Made by a program: the position numbers and the translations under genes
From: an uncultured Rhodobiaceae bacterium
GTDB taxonomy: Bacteria; Pseudomonadota; Alphaproteobacteria; Rhizobiales; TMED25
Assembly: GCA_913045225.1 (NCBI GenBank)
Contig: CAJWPC010000004.1
Location: forward strand, 152,626 to 216,625
Length of the DNA stretch: 64,000 bases
Reading direction: 5' to 3'
The notes under the pieces: generated by a model
What the model saw: the letters and a program-made list of their open reading frames with translations, nothing else
Databases searched by the model: none
What the model was told of the DNA's origin: nothing
Shown: positions 10,517-21,080 of the stretch, in pieces
Numbering within the stretch: position 1 is the first letter of the stretch
Layout of the letters: every line of letters begins with the position of its first letter

Positions 10517-11208
10517 CAGTTTAACTTATGATTTTTAATTATAATTATTGAGAAGTATTCAATCACCTCATCTGAGATCATACTCAGACGATCAGAGTAT
10601 TGGTGCGCTTGGTCGATCTGACTAATATACATAGAAGTCTCTAGTAGACCCAAATCCGTAGCTATTTTTTTTATTTTTTTAAGATGCTTGGCAACCTTTA
10701 TTATTATCGTTGTATTTGACTTGGAAATTTTATCCCTTATAAGAAACTCATCCGTCCCTGCTGTAATTATACTTATTGAGTCATCGCCTTGCCCCATGAA
10801 ATCATCCAGATGGACAAATGCAGACATTATGGATGAAATTCCTGAAACTACCTTTACTTGGTGACTTTCCTTCAATAAGTCTCGGATTGTAATGAAAGAG
10901 CCAAAAAATAGAGGGTCCCCTTCGCATAATACCCCGACATCAACTTGTTTATTTAGATACTCTTTTATTTGGTTCGCAAAGTTTTGATAAGCGGCCACCT
11001 TTGCCTCATTAGGGAATAGAGGAATGTTCATTTCGATCAATTTTGCGTCAGTTCTTATATGTGAACGCGCAATATCCAGAGCGATGCTATTTTTACCAAA
11101 GGATGGGTAAAAAACGATTTTTAGCTGCTCAAGGATTTCCGTTGCTTTTACAGTTAATAATTTCGGGTCTCCTGGCCCAACTCCAATGCCATAAGCCTTA
11201 CCGAGCAT
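10516..11208 (-). CDS. cobI/cbiL: Precorrin-2/cobalt-factor II C20-methyltransferase
   Basis: KAYGIGVGPGDPKLLTVKA, CEGDPLFFGSFI, VVSGISSIMSA; the track ORF extends to 11274 but the start is more likely MLGKAYGIG. Confidence 0.9.
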   Translation of the reverse strand: MLGKAYGIGVGPGDPKLLTVKATEILEQLKIVFYPSFGKNSIALDIARSHIRTDAKLIEMNIPLFPNEAKVAAYQNFANQIKEYLNKQVDVGVLCEGDPLFFGSFITIRDLLKESHQVKVVSGISSIMSAFVHLDDFMGQGDDSISIITAGTDEFLIRDKISKSNTTIIIKVAKHLKKIKKIATDLGLLETSMYISQIDQAHQYSDRLSMISDEVIEYFSIIIIKNHKLN

Positions 11209-12424
11209 CTGGTCCTTTCTTATATTTCCATTGCGTGACATGCATCTGTTGATCCCATGCATGTAATTTGCCAATTTTTTTTAGGTTAGAGACTGAATAT
11301 TTTGATAATTCACCACCATAAACCTTGTACATACCAATCAAGAGGCTCTCAGTTTCAGCTGTAACACCATTTGCTACAATTATTCCTGTCTGCTTCAAGC
11401 AGTCTAATGACTTATTTATAATCTTATCTCCCTTATCTGAAGCAAGACCCCCACCAATAAATATCCTGTCTGGCTTTTCCAATATTTCTAATATATCTGG
11501 CGCAGATTCGTGTAAGACTGTTATATTTTTGATTGCAAATTTTTTTATATTTTCTCTTATAAAACCAATTCTTTTCTTATTTTGTTCAATCGTATATATT
11601 TTTGCAGCATTGTTTATCAATGACCACTCAATGGATATAGATCCAGAACCACCACCAATATCCCACATAATAGAATTATTTAATGGCTCTAATTTTGAAA
11701 TCGTTATCGCTCTAATCTCACTTTTTGTGATTTGCCCATCATTTTTATATAATGAGTCAGCTAACCCGACTGAATTTGGATAAAAATTCGTATCTTTTGA
11801 AGTACGAATATCAATAAAAACTGAATTTAAATTAGCACAACTAAAATTATGACAATCTTTGATAATTTTTTTTGTAATTTTCTCGTCATTCCTGCCAACA
11901 TTTTCAAAAATATAAATTAAACTACTCTCGAAGTTCAAATCTTTTAATAACTTAATGATTTTAGTTGGAGTATTCTTGTCATGAGATAAAACAAATAACT
12001 TACTATTTGGCTGTAAATAACTAATTATCGAGTTGAAATCTCTTCCATGAAGGGAGACTGCATCCACATCTTTAATGTTTTGTCCAATTTTTGCGCAACA
12101 TAATGATAATATCGAAGGGCTTGGCAATATATCCACTTCGTCGATTGAAAAAAATTCCATAACTAGATTCCCAACACCATAAAAAAGTGGGTCACCCGTT
12201 GCTAAAATACATATTTTTTTATTCTTTATATTTTTTATCTTCTTGAGATCATTCCTAATATTTTTTGACCATGACTTTTTTTTGATATTTGCGGGAATAT
12301 CTTCTAGATGTCTTTCAGCTCCGAATATTAAATCTGCGGAAAAGATTAATTCTTTGTGACTGGTTGGCAATGTATCAATACCTCCAGCGCCTAATCCAAT
12401 TAATTGTATTTTTCTATTTGTCAT
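11198..12424 (-). CDS. cobL: Precorrin-6Y C5,15-methyltransferase (decarboxylating), CbiE-CbiT fusion
   Basis: LIGLGAGGIDTLP, ILATGDPLFYGVGN (CbiE half); MWDIGGGSGSISIEWSL SAM motif (CbiT half). Confidence 0.93.
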   Translation of the reverse strand: MTNRKIQLIGLGAGGIDTLPTSHKELIFSADLIFGAERHLEDIPANIKKKSWSKNIRNDLKKIKNIKNKKICILATGDPLFYGVGNLVMEFFSIDEVDILPSPSILSLCCAKIGQNIKDVDAVSLHGRDFNSIISYLQPNSKLFVLSHDKNTPTKIIKLLKDLNFESSLIYIFENVGRNDEKITKKIIKDCHNFSCANLNSVFIDIRTSKDTNFYPNSVGLADSLYKNDGQITKSEIRAITISKLEPLNNSIMWDIGGGSGSISIEWSLINNAAKIYTIEQNKKRIGFIRENIKKFAIKNITVLHESAPDILEILEKPDRIFIGGGLASDKGDKIINKSLDCLKQTGIIVANGVTAETESLLIGMYKVYGGELSKYSVSNLKKIGKLHAWDQQMHVTQWKYKKGPDAR

Positions 12425-13049
12425 CAATCAACAAACTTATCGCATTAATTGTTGCTGAGGCCATAGCACTTCCGCCTCGTCTCCCGCGGATAGTTATAAT
12501 ATTTAACCCAGTTGATTGATAAAAATTTATAAGCTCCTCTTTCGCTTCAACCGCACCAACGAAGCCCAATGGCATTCCAATGACTAGACTTGGCTTTATA
12601 TTGTATTCACTAATTATTTCTAATACCCTGAACAATGCGGTAGGTGCGTTACCAACAACAAGGATAGAGTTAGACATCCCCTCTTTCCAATGCTCGACCG
12701 CAGCAGCTGACCTTGTTGTATTTAATTTTTTTGCTATACCAACAACATCTTCATCGCCAATATGACAGTAAATTCTGCTCAATTTTATATTTTTCTCAAT
12801 TATTCCAGCTGCGACCATCTTACTGTCAACGTATATTTTTTCACCCAATTTCATGGCGCCAATTCCACTTTCAATTGCATTCTCAGAAATAAAAATATCC
12901 TCTACAATTGATACATCACCACAAGAATGTATTATTCTTGTCACTATTTTTTTTTCTTGATCATTAAAGCCTGTTAGATCAACTTCAGATGATATAGTAT
13001 CAAATGACTTTTTATATATTTCAGTGGGCTCTCTTATGTATTGTTGCAT
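12414..13049 (-). CDS. cobH/cbiC: Precorrin-8X methylmutase
   Basis: IVTRIIHSCGDVSIVEDI with catalytic His; VIGMPLGFVGAVEAKEEL. Confidence 0.95.
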   Translation of the reverse strand: MQQYIREPTEIYKKSFDTISSEVDLTGFNDQEKKIVTRIIHSCGDVSIVEDIFISENAIESGIGAMKLGEKIYVDSKMVAAGIIEKNIKLSRIYCHIGDEDVVGIAKKLNTTRSAAAVEHWKEGMSNSILVVGNAPTALFRVLEIISEYNIKPSLVIGMPLGFVGAVEAKEELINFYQSTGLNIITIRGRRGGSAMASATINAISLLIDDK

Positions 13050-13054
13050 GATTT

Positions 13055-14101
13055 CTATTTTTTAAGGGTTACTGGACCTAGTGGATGGTCCGCATGCGGG
13101 TAGGGATGATGATGAGAATGATCATGGGTGTGATCATGGGTGTGATCATGGGTGTGATCATGGGTGTGACCACGCGATTGACCACCCCCTTCAACATGGT
13201 GATGGTGACTTTCTTGAGCCAATCCAACCTCATCCTCAAAACCTAAAACTTGTTCTCGATATTTGCAAAGTTGACAATTCATATTTATGTCACCATCAAT
13301 TACATCAATTACTCTATCACAAAAAGTCTCTACCACTTTTGGATGATCGTTAAGATAGGGCGCTTTTAAAAACTCTATGTTGCTATGAACTTTACTTACC
13401 TCATCTACGGATTTATATATTCTATCGACAAGGATCCCAGTAAATAAAAAATAGGGGAATACAATAATTCTTTTGTATCCAACCTGAACAATCTTCTCAA
13501 GGGCAGGTGATACGAGTGGAAAAGTAACACCGGAGTAAGCTGTTTCAGCCCAACCAAACCCGATGCCTTCCCATAGTAATCGTGTAATCTTTGATATATT
13601 TGAGTTTGCATCCGGATCAGATGCTCCCCTACCAACGACCAAAAGCATCGAGTCATGTTTATCAATCTTTAATTTCGCACTATCAATAGACTCAATTATC
13701 CTTTCGGATGCCGCCTTGATCATCAGATTATCTATACCCAATTCCCTACTGTATGTGATCTTGAGTTTTGGATATTTGTAGTTGTATGTATTTAGCACAG
13801 ACGGTATATCATTTTTAGCATGGCCGGCGGCAAATAACATTGCTGGCAATGCGACTATTTCAGTAACACCAGCCTCTCTTAGTTTATCTAATCCATCGCT
13901 TATAATAGGCTTTGCAAATTCTAAATAACCAAACTCTATTGGTATATTTGGTAGCAATGTTTTTAATCTGAAAACTAAATTCGCAAATTCAGCTACAGCC
14001 GGCTCACTGCGGCTTCCATGTCCGCAAAGCATAATACCCCGCTTGGGCTTACCAACATTGAAATAGCTTGCTATTTTTTGTCTCTTTGATTCCGGTAACA
14101 T
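13055..14101 (-). CDS. cbiX: Sirohydrochlorin cobaltochelatase, long CbiX type with C-terminal CxxC and His-rich tail
   Basis: GIMLCGHGSRSEPAVAEF; second CbiX-like repeat LLVVGRGASDPDANSN; NCQLCKYR; GHTHDHTHDHTHDHTHDHSHHH tail. Confidence 0.93.
   Translation of the reverse strand: MLPESKRQKIASYFNVGKPKRGIMLCGHGSRSEPAVAEFANLVFRLKTLLPNIPIEFGYLEFAKPIISDGLDKLREAGVTEIVALPAMLFAAGHAKNDIPSVLNTYNYKYPKLKITYSRELGIDNLMIKAASERIIESIDSAKLKIDKHDSMLLVVGRGASDPDANSNISKITRLLWEGIGFGWAETAYSGVTFPLVSPALEKIVQVGYKRIIVFPYFLFTGILVDRIYKSVDEVSKVHSNIEFLKAPYLNDHPKVVETFCDRVIDVIDGDINMNCQLCKYREQVLGFEDEVGLAQESHHHHVEGGGQSRGHTHDHTHDHTHDHTHDHSHHHPYPHADHPLGPVTLKK
13120..13167. repeat. 12-bp perfect tandem repeat, 4 units (gatcatgggtgt), coding for HDHT repeats in the CbiX tail
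   Basis: gatcatgggtgt x4 read directly from the sequence. Confidence 0.97.
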
Positions 14102-14336
14102 CTTACACCTTCAATAAATATCTTAAGAGCAAATATGGAGAGATTAATATTATTAAGGTCTCTATTTAACTCCCGGCTTGGGTCAGTCTCCAGAGTAATA
14201 ATTACTTTTTGTAATACCAACCTTTATATTCTATAAGAATATTTAAAAAAAACCATATATCAATTTATAAATTGGTTATTTTTTTTATTAATTAATTCAT
14301 ATATAAATATTCTATACATTTAAATAGAACCCGAGC
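14102..14336 (-). promoter_or_regulatory. Structured leader upstream of cbiX operon (also the divergent ispG promoter region)
   Basis: 235 bp intergenic between divergent genes; minus strand carries AAGCCGGGAG (14170-14179), B12-box-like, and an imperfect hairpin (14139-14163). Confidence 0.4.
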
Positions 14337-14339
14337 GTG

Positions 14340-15557
14340 ATGCCAAAGGACAGAAATTCAATAGTTGTAAAAATAGGTGGTGTAGCCATTGGTGGTGGTG
14401 AGCCGATTGTCATTCAATCAATGACAAATACAGATACCGCTGATATAAAAAAAACAACTCAACAGATAATTGAATTGTATGAAGAAGGATCAGAAATTGT
14501 CCGAATAACAGTTGACCGAGAGGAAGCTGCCAAAGCGGTTCCATTTATAAGAGAAGGTTTAGATAAAGCTGGCTATTCTATTCCCTTAGTTGGTGATTTT
14601 CATTACATCGGTCATAAATTATTAAAAGATTACCCCGATTGTGCGAAGACCTTAGATAAGTACAGGATAAACCCAGGAAATGTTGGCTTTAAAAATAAAA
14701 AAGATAAGCAGTTTTCTGAAATCATAGAAATAGCGTGTAAAAACGATAAGCCCATAAGAATTGGCGCTAATTGGGGTAGTATTGATCAGGAATTGTTGAC
14801 CCTTTTAATGGATGAAAATAACCGAGCTGAAGTGAAAAAAAGCTCAGCCGAAATATTACGCGATGCACTGATTAAATCAGTAATCTATTCCGCGAGTAGG
14901 GCAGAAGAAATTGGAATGGAGAAATCAAAGATAATTCTTTCAGCAAAAGTAAGCAATGTTTCAGAACTTATAAAAGTTTACACAAGCCTAGCAGAAAAAA
15001 CTGTATACCCTCTACACCTCGGTCTGACTGAGGCTGGGATGGGTATGAGAGGAATTGTATCCTCAGTCTCGGCACTATCAATTTTAATAAATCAAAATAT
15101 TGGTGACACAATAAGAGTATCACTAACACCTAGACCTAACGAAAATCGTATTGAGGAAGTCAAGGTTGCAAAAGAAATACTCCAATCCTTGGGAATTAGG
15201 GCTTACCGGCCTGATGTTGTTGCATGTCCAGGATGTGGTAGAACAACTTCAACCGTATTTCAAGAACTTGCGATTGATATTGAAAAATATATTGAGAAAG
15301 AAATGCCGAAATGGAGTAAACTTTATGTCGGCGTTGATCAACTAAAGGTTGCTGTTATGGGCTGCATTGTAAATGGACCAGGGGAGTCAAAACATGCGAA
15401 TATTGGGATTTCACTACCTGGGACTGGCGAAGAACCTGCAGCGCCAGTATTTGTTGATGGAAATAAGTTCAAAATACTCAGAGGTAAAAATATAGCAGAT
15501 GATTTTAAAAAAATTCTGTATAATTACATCGATGAGAACTATGAAAAAAATATTTAG
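14340..15557 (+). CDS. ispG: (E)-4-hydroxy-3-methylbut-2-enyl-diphosphate synthase
   Basis: [59 protein letters not shown] at 14337 or ATG at 14340 as start. Confidence 0.97.
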   Translation: MPKDRNSIVVKIGGVAIGGGEPIVIQSMTNTDTADIKKTTQQIIELYEEGSEIVRITVDREEAAKAVPFIREGLDKAGYSIPLVGDFHYIGHKLLKDYPDCAKTLDKYRINPGNVGFKNKKDKQFSEIIEIACKNDKPIRIGANWGSIDQELLTLLMDENNRAEVKKSSAEILRDALIKSVIYSASRAEEIGMEKSKIILSAKVSNVSELIKVYTSLAEKTVYPLHLGLTEAGMGMRGIVSSVSALSILINQNIGDTIRVSLTPRPNENRIEEVKVAKEILQSLGIRAYRPDVVACPGCGRTTSTVFQELAIDIEKYIEKEMPKWSKLYVGVDQLKVAVMGCIVNGPGESKHANIGISLPGTGEEPAAPVFVDGNKFKILRGKNIADDFKKILYNYIDENYEKNI

Positions 15558-15565
15558 GCTCAGAA

Positions 15566-16381
15566 ATGTATACTAATAATGAATTAAAATCCGTTACCCT
15601 AAATACTCTGAGAGATTTAAAATCAAAAGGTGAGAAAATTGCGTGCCTTACAGCCTATGACGCAACTTTTGCAAATTTAGTCGACAAGGCGGGAACAGAA
15701 ATAATTCTTGTTGGTGACTCCCTAGGAATGGTGGTGCAGGGACATAAAACAACGGTACCAGTTAAAATTGAAGATATGATTTATCACACAAAAATCGTTG
15801 CATCATCGGTGAATTATTCTTTCTTAATTTCTGATATGCCCTTTATGAGTTTTTATAATGCCAATGTTGCCCTTGATAATGCAAAAAGACTGATGCAGGA
15901 TGGTGGAGCACAAATGGTAAAATTAGAAGGGAATAGGTCTCAAATAAATATTATTGAAAAGCTAGCGCTTTCAGATATACCGATATGCGCACACATTGGA
16001 TTGAGACCGCAATCAGTAAATAAGATGGGAGGTTATAAAGTTCAGGGCAAGAGTTCAAATGAGGCAAATGCACTCATTCAAGAAGCAAAGAAAATAGAGG
16101 ACTCAGGCGCTGATCTATTACTTCTTGAATGTGTTTCCTCACAAACAGCAAAAGAACTAGCAAGTGAGATATCCATACCAATAATTGGCATCGGCGCAGG
16201 TTTAGAAGTTGATGGGCAAATACTAGTTCTTTACGATATTTTGGGTATTTCTCAAGGTCAATTACCAAAGTTCTCAAAGAATTACATGGATGGAAATAAC
16301 ACAATAGAGGATGCAATAAAGCAATACATTCAAGAAGTTAAAACACTAAAATACCCCACAGATAAACACTCGTTCAAATAG
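15566..16381 (+). CDS. panB: 3-methyl-2-oxobutanoate hydroxymethyltransferase
   Basis: IACLTAYDATFANLVDKAGTEIILVGDSLGMVVQGH; ISIPIIGIGAG. Confidence 0.97.
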   Translation: MYTNNELKSVTLNTLRDLKSKGEKIACLTAYDATFANLVDKAGTEIILVGDSLGMVVQGHKTTVPVKIEDMIYHTKIVASSVNYSFLISDMPFMSFYNANVALDNAKRLMQDGGAQMVKLEGNRSQINIIEKLALSDIPICAHIGLRPQSVNKMGGYKVQGKSSNEANALIQEAKKIEDSGADLLLLECVSSQTAKELASEISIPIIGIGAGLEVDGQILVLYDILGISQGQLPKFSKNYMDGNNTIEDAIKQYIQEVKTLKYPTDKHSFK

Positions 16382-16382
16382 A

Positions 16383-17240
16383 ATGCTAATAGTTTCTGAA
16401 AATTTATCAGATTTAAGAGCTGAGGTTCTTTCTTGGAAACAAAATAATGAAGTAGTTGGTTTTGTTCCAACTATGGGAAATCTACATGAAGGACATTTAA
16501 GTTTAATAAGCAAAATAAGACGGTGCGGCGCGACAAAAACTATTGTTTCCATTTATGTAAATCCAAAACAATTTGGCCCTGAAGAAGACTATTCAAAATA
16601 CCCGAGAACTCTTGATGAAGATATTAAGCTACTTAAAAAATTAAATGTTGATTGTGTTTTTTGCCCAAGTGATAAGGAGATTTACCCTCCCAACGAAAAA
16701 AATCTAATCACGACTAATAACCCCAGTCTTATGAACGAGCTATGCGGGCGACAGAGGCCAGGGCATTTTTATGGAGTCCTGTTAGTTGTGAATAAATTAA
16801 TGAACATCGTTCGACCTGACATTGCGATATTTGGGCAGAAAGATTACCAACAATATATTCTTATAAAGGACATGGTCCAGCAACTATTTACATCAATTGA
16901 TATTGTTCTTGCCCCCATTATCAGGGAAAATGATGGTTTAGCAATGTCATCAAGAAATAGCTATCTAAATCCTGATCAGCGCTCAAAAGCGGTATATTTA
17001 TATGAGTCGCTTGTTAGAGCAAGCAAAAAAATTTATAAAAATGCCGGGGATTATATGTCAATTCTAGATACGGAAATAGAGAGACTCAATAAAGACGATT
17101 TAAATGTTGATTATTTAGAACTCAGAAAAACCGATAATCTAAGTAATGTTGAAGATTATAAAAATATAAGTGGTCAATATATATTACTTGGCGCAATAAG
17201 GCTTGGGGAAACAAGATTGATTGATAATATTATTTTATGA
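16383..17240 (+). CDS. panC: Pantoate--beta-alanine ligase
   Basis: VGFVPTMGNLHEGHLSLI; VSIYVNPKQFGPEEDYSKYPRT; IFGQKDYQQ. Confidence 0.97.
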   Translation: MLIVSENLSDLRAEVLSWKQNNEVVGFVPTMGNLHEGHLSLISKIRRCGATKTIVSIYVNPKQFGPEEDYSKYPRTLDEDIKLLKKLNVDCVFCPSDKEIYPPNEKNLITTNNPSLMNELCGRQRPGHFYGVLLVVNKLMNIVRPDIAIFGQKDYQQYILIKDMVQQLFTSIDIVLAPIIRENDGLAMSSRNSYLNPDQRSKAVYLYESLVRASKKIYKNAGDYMSILDTEIERLNKDDLNVDYLELRKTDNLSNVEDYKNISGQYILLGAIRLGETRLIDNIIL

Positions 17241-18113
17241 TCTTCTATTTGGTAGACTTTCGCATAATGTAATTAGTGGCCGTGCTTTTGATCCATATTT
17301 TTCTAAAATAACCTTCGCTTCTTTTATATAATTTTGCATAAGTTTTTTTGCTTCCTCTATCCCATAATGGTCCACATAAGTTGCTTTATCCATTTTTTGA
17401 TCCTTATTTACGGATTTACCTGCCTCTGTTAGTGTTGACTCCACATCAATAAGGTCATCGCTTATTTGAAATATCAAACCAAACAGCTTCCCAAACTCAA
17501 ATAATTTCTCTTCATCATCACTCCCACTGCCTGCAATAATCGGTCCAGCTGTGAATGCAAAACAGAAGAGATCTCCCGTCTTCATTTGTTGCATTTTTTT
17601 TATACTTTCGATAGACGCCTCTGCTGGATTGAGTCTAAGATCAAGCATTTGTCCACCAACCATGCCTTTCCCCCCACTATACAATGCCAAGTTATTTATT
17701 AACTTAACCCTACATTCAGCTGACAAATCTTTTTCTCCAGAAATCAATTCAAATGCTAGTGAGATTAGTGCATCCCCGACTAATATTGCAGTCGCTTCAT
17801 CATACTTTTTATGTAAAGTCAGCTCGCCCCTCCGGTAATCGTCATCATCCATTGCGGGGAGGTCGTCATGTATGAGTGAATATGTATGGATACATTCCAA
17901 TGCTAGTGCAATTTGAAGTATTTTTGTATAATGAATACCAAAAAGTGCACACGACTCTGCTAAAAGGATAGCCCTTACTTTTTTTCCCTTATTCACAAAA
18001 ATATACTTGATTGGTTCGACTAACGTCGCAGGAAACCCAGAAATGCCAATCTTTCTGATAAGCAGTTGATCAATCTCTGATCGCAAAATATTATAGCTCT
18101 TGCCTAGAGTCAT
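17235..18113 (-). CDS. ispA: Farnesyl/geranyl diphosphate synthase (polyprenyl synthetase)
   Basis: HTYSLIHDDLPAMDDDDYRRG and FQISDDLIDV Asp-rich motifs; start more likely at MTLGKSYN than the track start at 18185. Confidence 0.93.
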   Translation of the reverse strand: MTLGKSYNILRSEIDQLLIRKIGISGFPATLVEPIKYIFVNKGKKVRAILLAESCALFGIHYTKILQIALALECIHTYSLIHDDLPAMDDDDYRRGELTLHKKYDEATAILVGDALISLAFELISGEKDLSAECRVKLINNLALYSGGKGMVGGQMLDLRLNPAEASIESIKKMQQMKTGDLFCFAFTAGPIIAGSGSDDEEKLFEFGKLFGLIFQISDDLIDVESTLTEAGKSVNKDQKMDKATYVDHYGIEEAKKLMQNYIKEAKVILEKYGSKARPLITLCESLPNRRS

Positions 18114-18248
18114 AATCTTATAGATATAAATAATAAAATAGTCATTAATAAAAAATTTGAATTTAATATATATTAATGATGACAAATAATAAATGAATAT
18201 GTATATGTAATAAATCTTATTTAATTTTATAAATTGGAGTTATTGATT

Positions 18249-18431
18249 ATGGCGGTCCCAAGAACGAAGGTAACCAAATCAAAAAGAGGTATGCGCAGAT
18301 CAACTGACTTTCTGAAAAGTCAGGCTTATGTTGAAGATAAATCAACTGGTGAGTTGCATAGACCACACCATCTCGATTTAAAAACTGGAATGTACCGAGG
18401 AAAACAAATATTAGAGCCTAAGGGGGAATAG
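18249..18431 (+). CDS. rpmF: 50S ribosomal protein L32
   Basis: [18 protein letters not shown]; the track start is 15 nt upstream. Confidence 0.95.
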   Translation: MAVPRTKVTKSKRGMRRSTDFLKSQAYVEDKSTGELHRPHHLDLKTGMYRGKQILEPKGE

Positions 18432-18441
18432 AGGGCTGTAG

Positions 18442-19227
18442 TTATTTGGAAACCCTTCTTTCAACTAACATTTTCTTAATACTAGCAATTGCTTTTGCAG
18501 GATTTAGTCCTTTAGGGCATGCTTTTGCACAGTTCATGATAGTGTGACAGCGATATAATTTAAATGGATCTTCCAACTTATCAAGTCGTTCATCTCTTTC
18601 ATCGTCCCTGCTATCAATTATCCAACGATAAGCTTGAAGTAAGGCAGCCGGACCAAGATATTTATCAGAATTCCACCAATAACTTGGGCATGAAGTTGAA
18701 CAGCATGCGCACATGATACACTCATATAAACCGTCAAGTTGCTCTCTGTCCTCTTTTGATTGAAGCCACTCTTCATTTGGATCTTCCTTCTTAGTGTGCA
18801 ACCAAGGTTCAACAGATTTATGCTGTTCAAAAAAATTCTTTAGGTCTGGAACCAAATCTTTAATTACTTTTTGATGAGGCAGCGGATAAATGCTCACTGC
18901 GCCCTTAACGTCCTCAATTGCTGTTGTGCAAGCCAATCTGTTAACACCATCAATATTCATTGCACATGAGCCACATACTCCTTCACGGCAAGATCTACGA
19001 AAAGTTAAAGAAGTGTCAATATCGCTTTTAATCTTCATCAAAGCATCTAAAACCATTGGGCCACAATCTTCAGTATCGATATAGTATGTGTCAATGGATG
19101 GGTTTTGATTATCCTCTGGATTCCATCTATATACTCTAAATTCACGAATATTATTTTCGTTTTGTGGTTTGGGCCACTTCTTTCCTTCTGTAATTTTGGA
19201 ATTTCTTGGGAGTGCTAATTCAACCAT
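18442..19227 (-). CDS. sdhB: Succinate dehydrogenase iron-sulfur subunit
   Basis: [50 protein letters not shown]. Confidence 0.97.
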   Translation of the reverse strand: MVELALPRNSKITEGKKWPKPQNENNIREFRVYRWNPEDNQNPSIDTYYIDTEDCGPMVLDALMKIKSDIDTSLTFRRSCREGVCGSCAMNIDGVNRLACTTAIEDVKGAVSIYPLPHQKVIKDLVPDLKNFFEQHKSVEPWLHTKKEDPNEEWLQSKEDREQLDGLYECIMCACCSTSCPSYWWNSDKYLGPAALLQAYRWIIDSRDDERDERLDKLEDPFKLYRCHTIMNCAKACPKGLNPAKAIASIKKMLVERRVSK

Positions 19228-19234
19228 GCTTATC

Positions 19235-21049
19235 TTAATATACCCTCTCTTTTGGTGGAATATAGGCTACTTCATTGCTCAGAGTATATTCATGCACAGG
19301 CCTATAATCTATTGTGGTAGTTCTCTCATCATTATCTATCCACGCCAGCGTATGCTTCATCCAATTCTTATCATCTCTTTCTGTATAATCTTCGCGGGCA
19401 TGCGAGCCACGACTTTCTTTTCTATTTGCTGCACTTTCAACAGTAACAACAGACTGTACAATTAAGTTATCCCACTCAAGAGCTTCTACTAGATCCGTAT
19501 TCCATATTAGTGATCTATCATTAATCTTGATATCGTCAAGACCGTTCCAAGTTTTATTAATGAGGTCTTTTCCTTCATCTAAAACTTCGCCTGTTCTAAA
19601 CACAGCACAGTTATTTTGCATTATTTTTTGCATTTGGGATCGTAATTCGGAGGTTGAAGTATTGCCATCTGCATATCTAAACTTATCGAGTCTTTCTAGA
19701 GCATTCAGTCCAGCGTTATCAGGAAGTGGTGGCTGATTAGCATTTGCTGTCGTTGTATCTGCAGCTCTCAGCCCTGCGGCTCTACCAAAAACGACCAAAT
19801 CTATGAGGGAGTTTGAGCCTAGTCTGTTTGCGCCATGGACCGAAACGCAAGCTGCTTCCCCGATAGCCATTAATCCATCAACAACACAGTCGGGATCCCC
19901 GTTGATTTTTGTGAGGACTTCCCCGTGGAAATTTGTAGGAATTCCACCCATATTATAATGAACTGTTGGTAATACAGGGATCGGCTCTTTTGTTACGTCA
20001 ACCCCTGAGAATATTTTAGCTGTTTCTGATATCCCTGGCAATCTTTCAGCAAGTACTTCAGGTGCTAAATGCTCGAGATGGAGATGAATGTGATCTTTAT
20101 CTTTGCCGACACCTCTACCTTCTCTAATTTCAATCGTCATGGATCTCGAGACCACATCTCTACTTGCTAAGTCTTTGGCTGATGGAGCGTATCTTTCCAT
20201 AAATCTCTCACCTTCTGAGTTTGTTAGATATCCACCTTCGCCTCTTGATCCTTCTGTTATTAAGCAACCAGCCCCATATATTCCCGTTGGATGAAACTGA
20301 ACAAATTCCATATCCTGTAATGGTAAGCCAGCTCTGAGAACCATAGCATTTCCATCTCCCGTGCATGAGTGCGCAGATGTCGCTGAAAAATAAGCGCGTC
20401 CATAGCCACCTGTGGCAAGGATTGTTTTCTGTGCTTGAAATCTATGGATTGTACCGTCTTCCAAACATAGCGCTACTACGCCAAGGCAGGCTCCATTTTT
20501 ATCCATTATTAGGTCAATAGCAAAGTATTCTATAAAAAACTCCGCTGAATTACTTATTGCTTTACCGTAAAGCGTGTGCAACATTGCATGGCCTGTTCGG
20601 TCTGCAGCAGCACATGTTCTTTGTGCAATTCCTTCACCATAATGTGTTGTCATACCACCGAATGGTCTTTGGTAGATTTTCCCATCTTCTCTTCTGCTAA
20701 ATGGTAATCCAAAATGTTCGAGTTCATATACTGCTTGGGGAGCTTCTTTACATAGATATTCAATTGCGTCTTGATCACCAAGCCAGTCTGCACCTTTCAC
20801 GGTATCATACATATGCCATTTCCAATCATCCTCACCCATATTTCCTAGTGCAGCAGCTACCCCACCTTGTGCAGCTACAGTATGACTTCTTGTTGGAAAT
20901 AGTTTTGTAACACATGCTGTTTTTAGACCTGCCTCAGAGCATCCAAGCGTGGCTCTCAAACCTGCCCCTCCAGCGCCAACAACGACCACATCATAAGTAT
21001 GGTCAACAAAAGTGTACTCTCTTCCGTTTATATTATGCGTGTTTGACAT
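19235..21049 (-). CDS. sdhA: Succinate dehydrogenase flavoprotein subunit
   Basis: [54 protein letters not shown]. Confidence 0.98.
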   Translation of the reverse strand: MSNTHNINGREYTFVDHTYDVVVVGAGGAGLRATLGCSEAGLKTACVTKLFPTRSHTVAAQGGVAAALGNMGEDDWKWHMYDTVKGADWLGDQDAIEYLCKEAPQAVYELEHFGLPFSRREDGKIYQRPFGGMTTHYGEGIAQRTCAAADRTGHAMLHTLYGKAISNSAEFFIEYFAIDLIMDKNGACLGVVALCLEDGTIHRFQAQKTILATGGYGRAYFSATSAHSCTGDGNAMVLRAGLPLQDMEFVQFHPTGIYGAGCLITEGSRGEGGYLTNSEGERFMERYAPSAKDLASRDVVSRSMTIEIREGRGVGKDKDHIHLHLEHLAPEVLAERLPGISETAKIFSGVDVTKEPIPVLPTVHYNMGGIPTNFHGEVLTKINGDPDCVVDGLMAIGEAACVSVHGANRLGSNSLIDLVVFGRAAGLRAADTTTANANQPPLPDNAGLNALERLDKFRYADGNTSTSELRSQMQKIMQNNCAVFRTGEVLDEGKDLINKTWNGLDDIKINDRSLIWNTDLVEALEWDNLIVQSVVTVESAANRKESRGSHAREDYTERDDKNWMKHTLAWIDNDERTTTIDYRPVHEYTLSNEVAYIPPKERVY

Positions 21050-21080
21050 TATGTAAATTTATCCCTTCAAATTGTGTAAA

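Noticed and set aside
11325-11783. + strand 152-aa ORF with hydrophobic composition
   Set aside because: Antisense to cobL; composition explained by the complementary strand
13120-13167. Short tandem repeats considered as a CRISPR-like or iteron array
   Set aside because: 12-bp contiguous units with no spacers, in frame inside cbiX
13081-13353. + strand ORF MDGPHAGRDDDENDHGCDHGCDHGCDH...
   Set aside because: Shadow of the cbiX His-rich tail repeat on the opposite strand; no RBS or independent support
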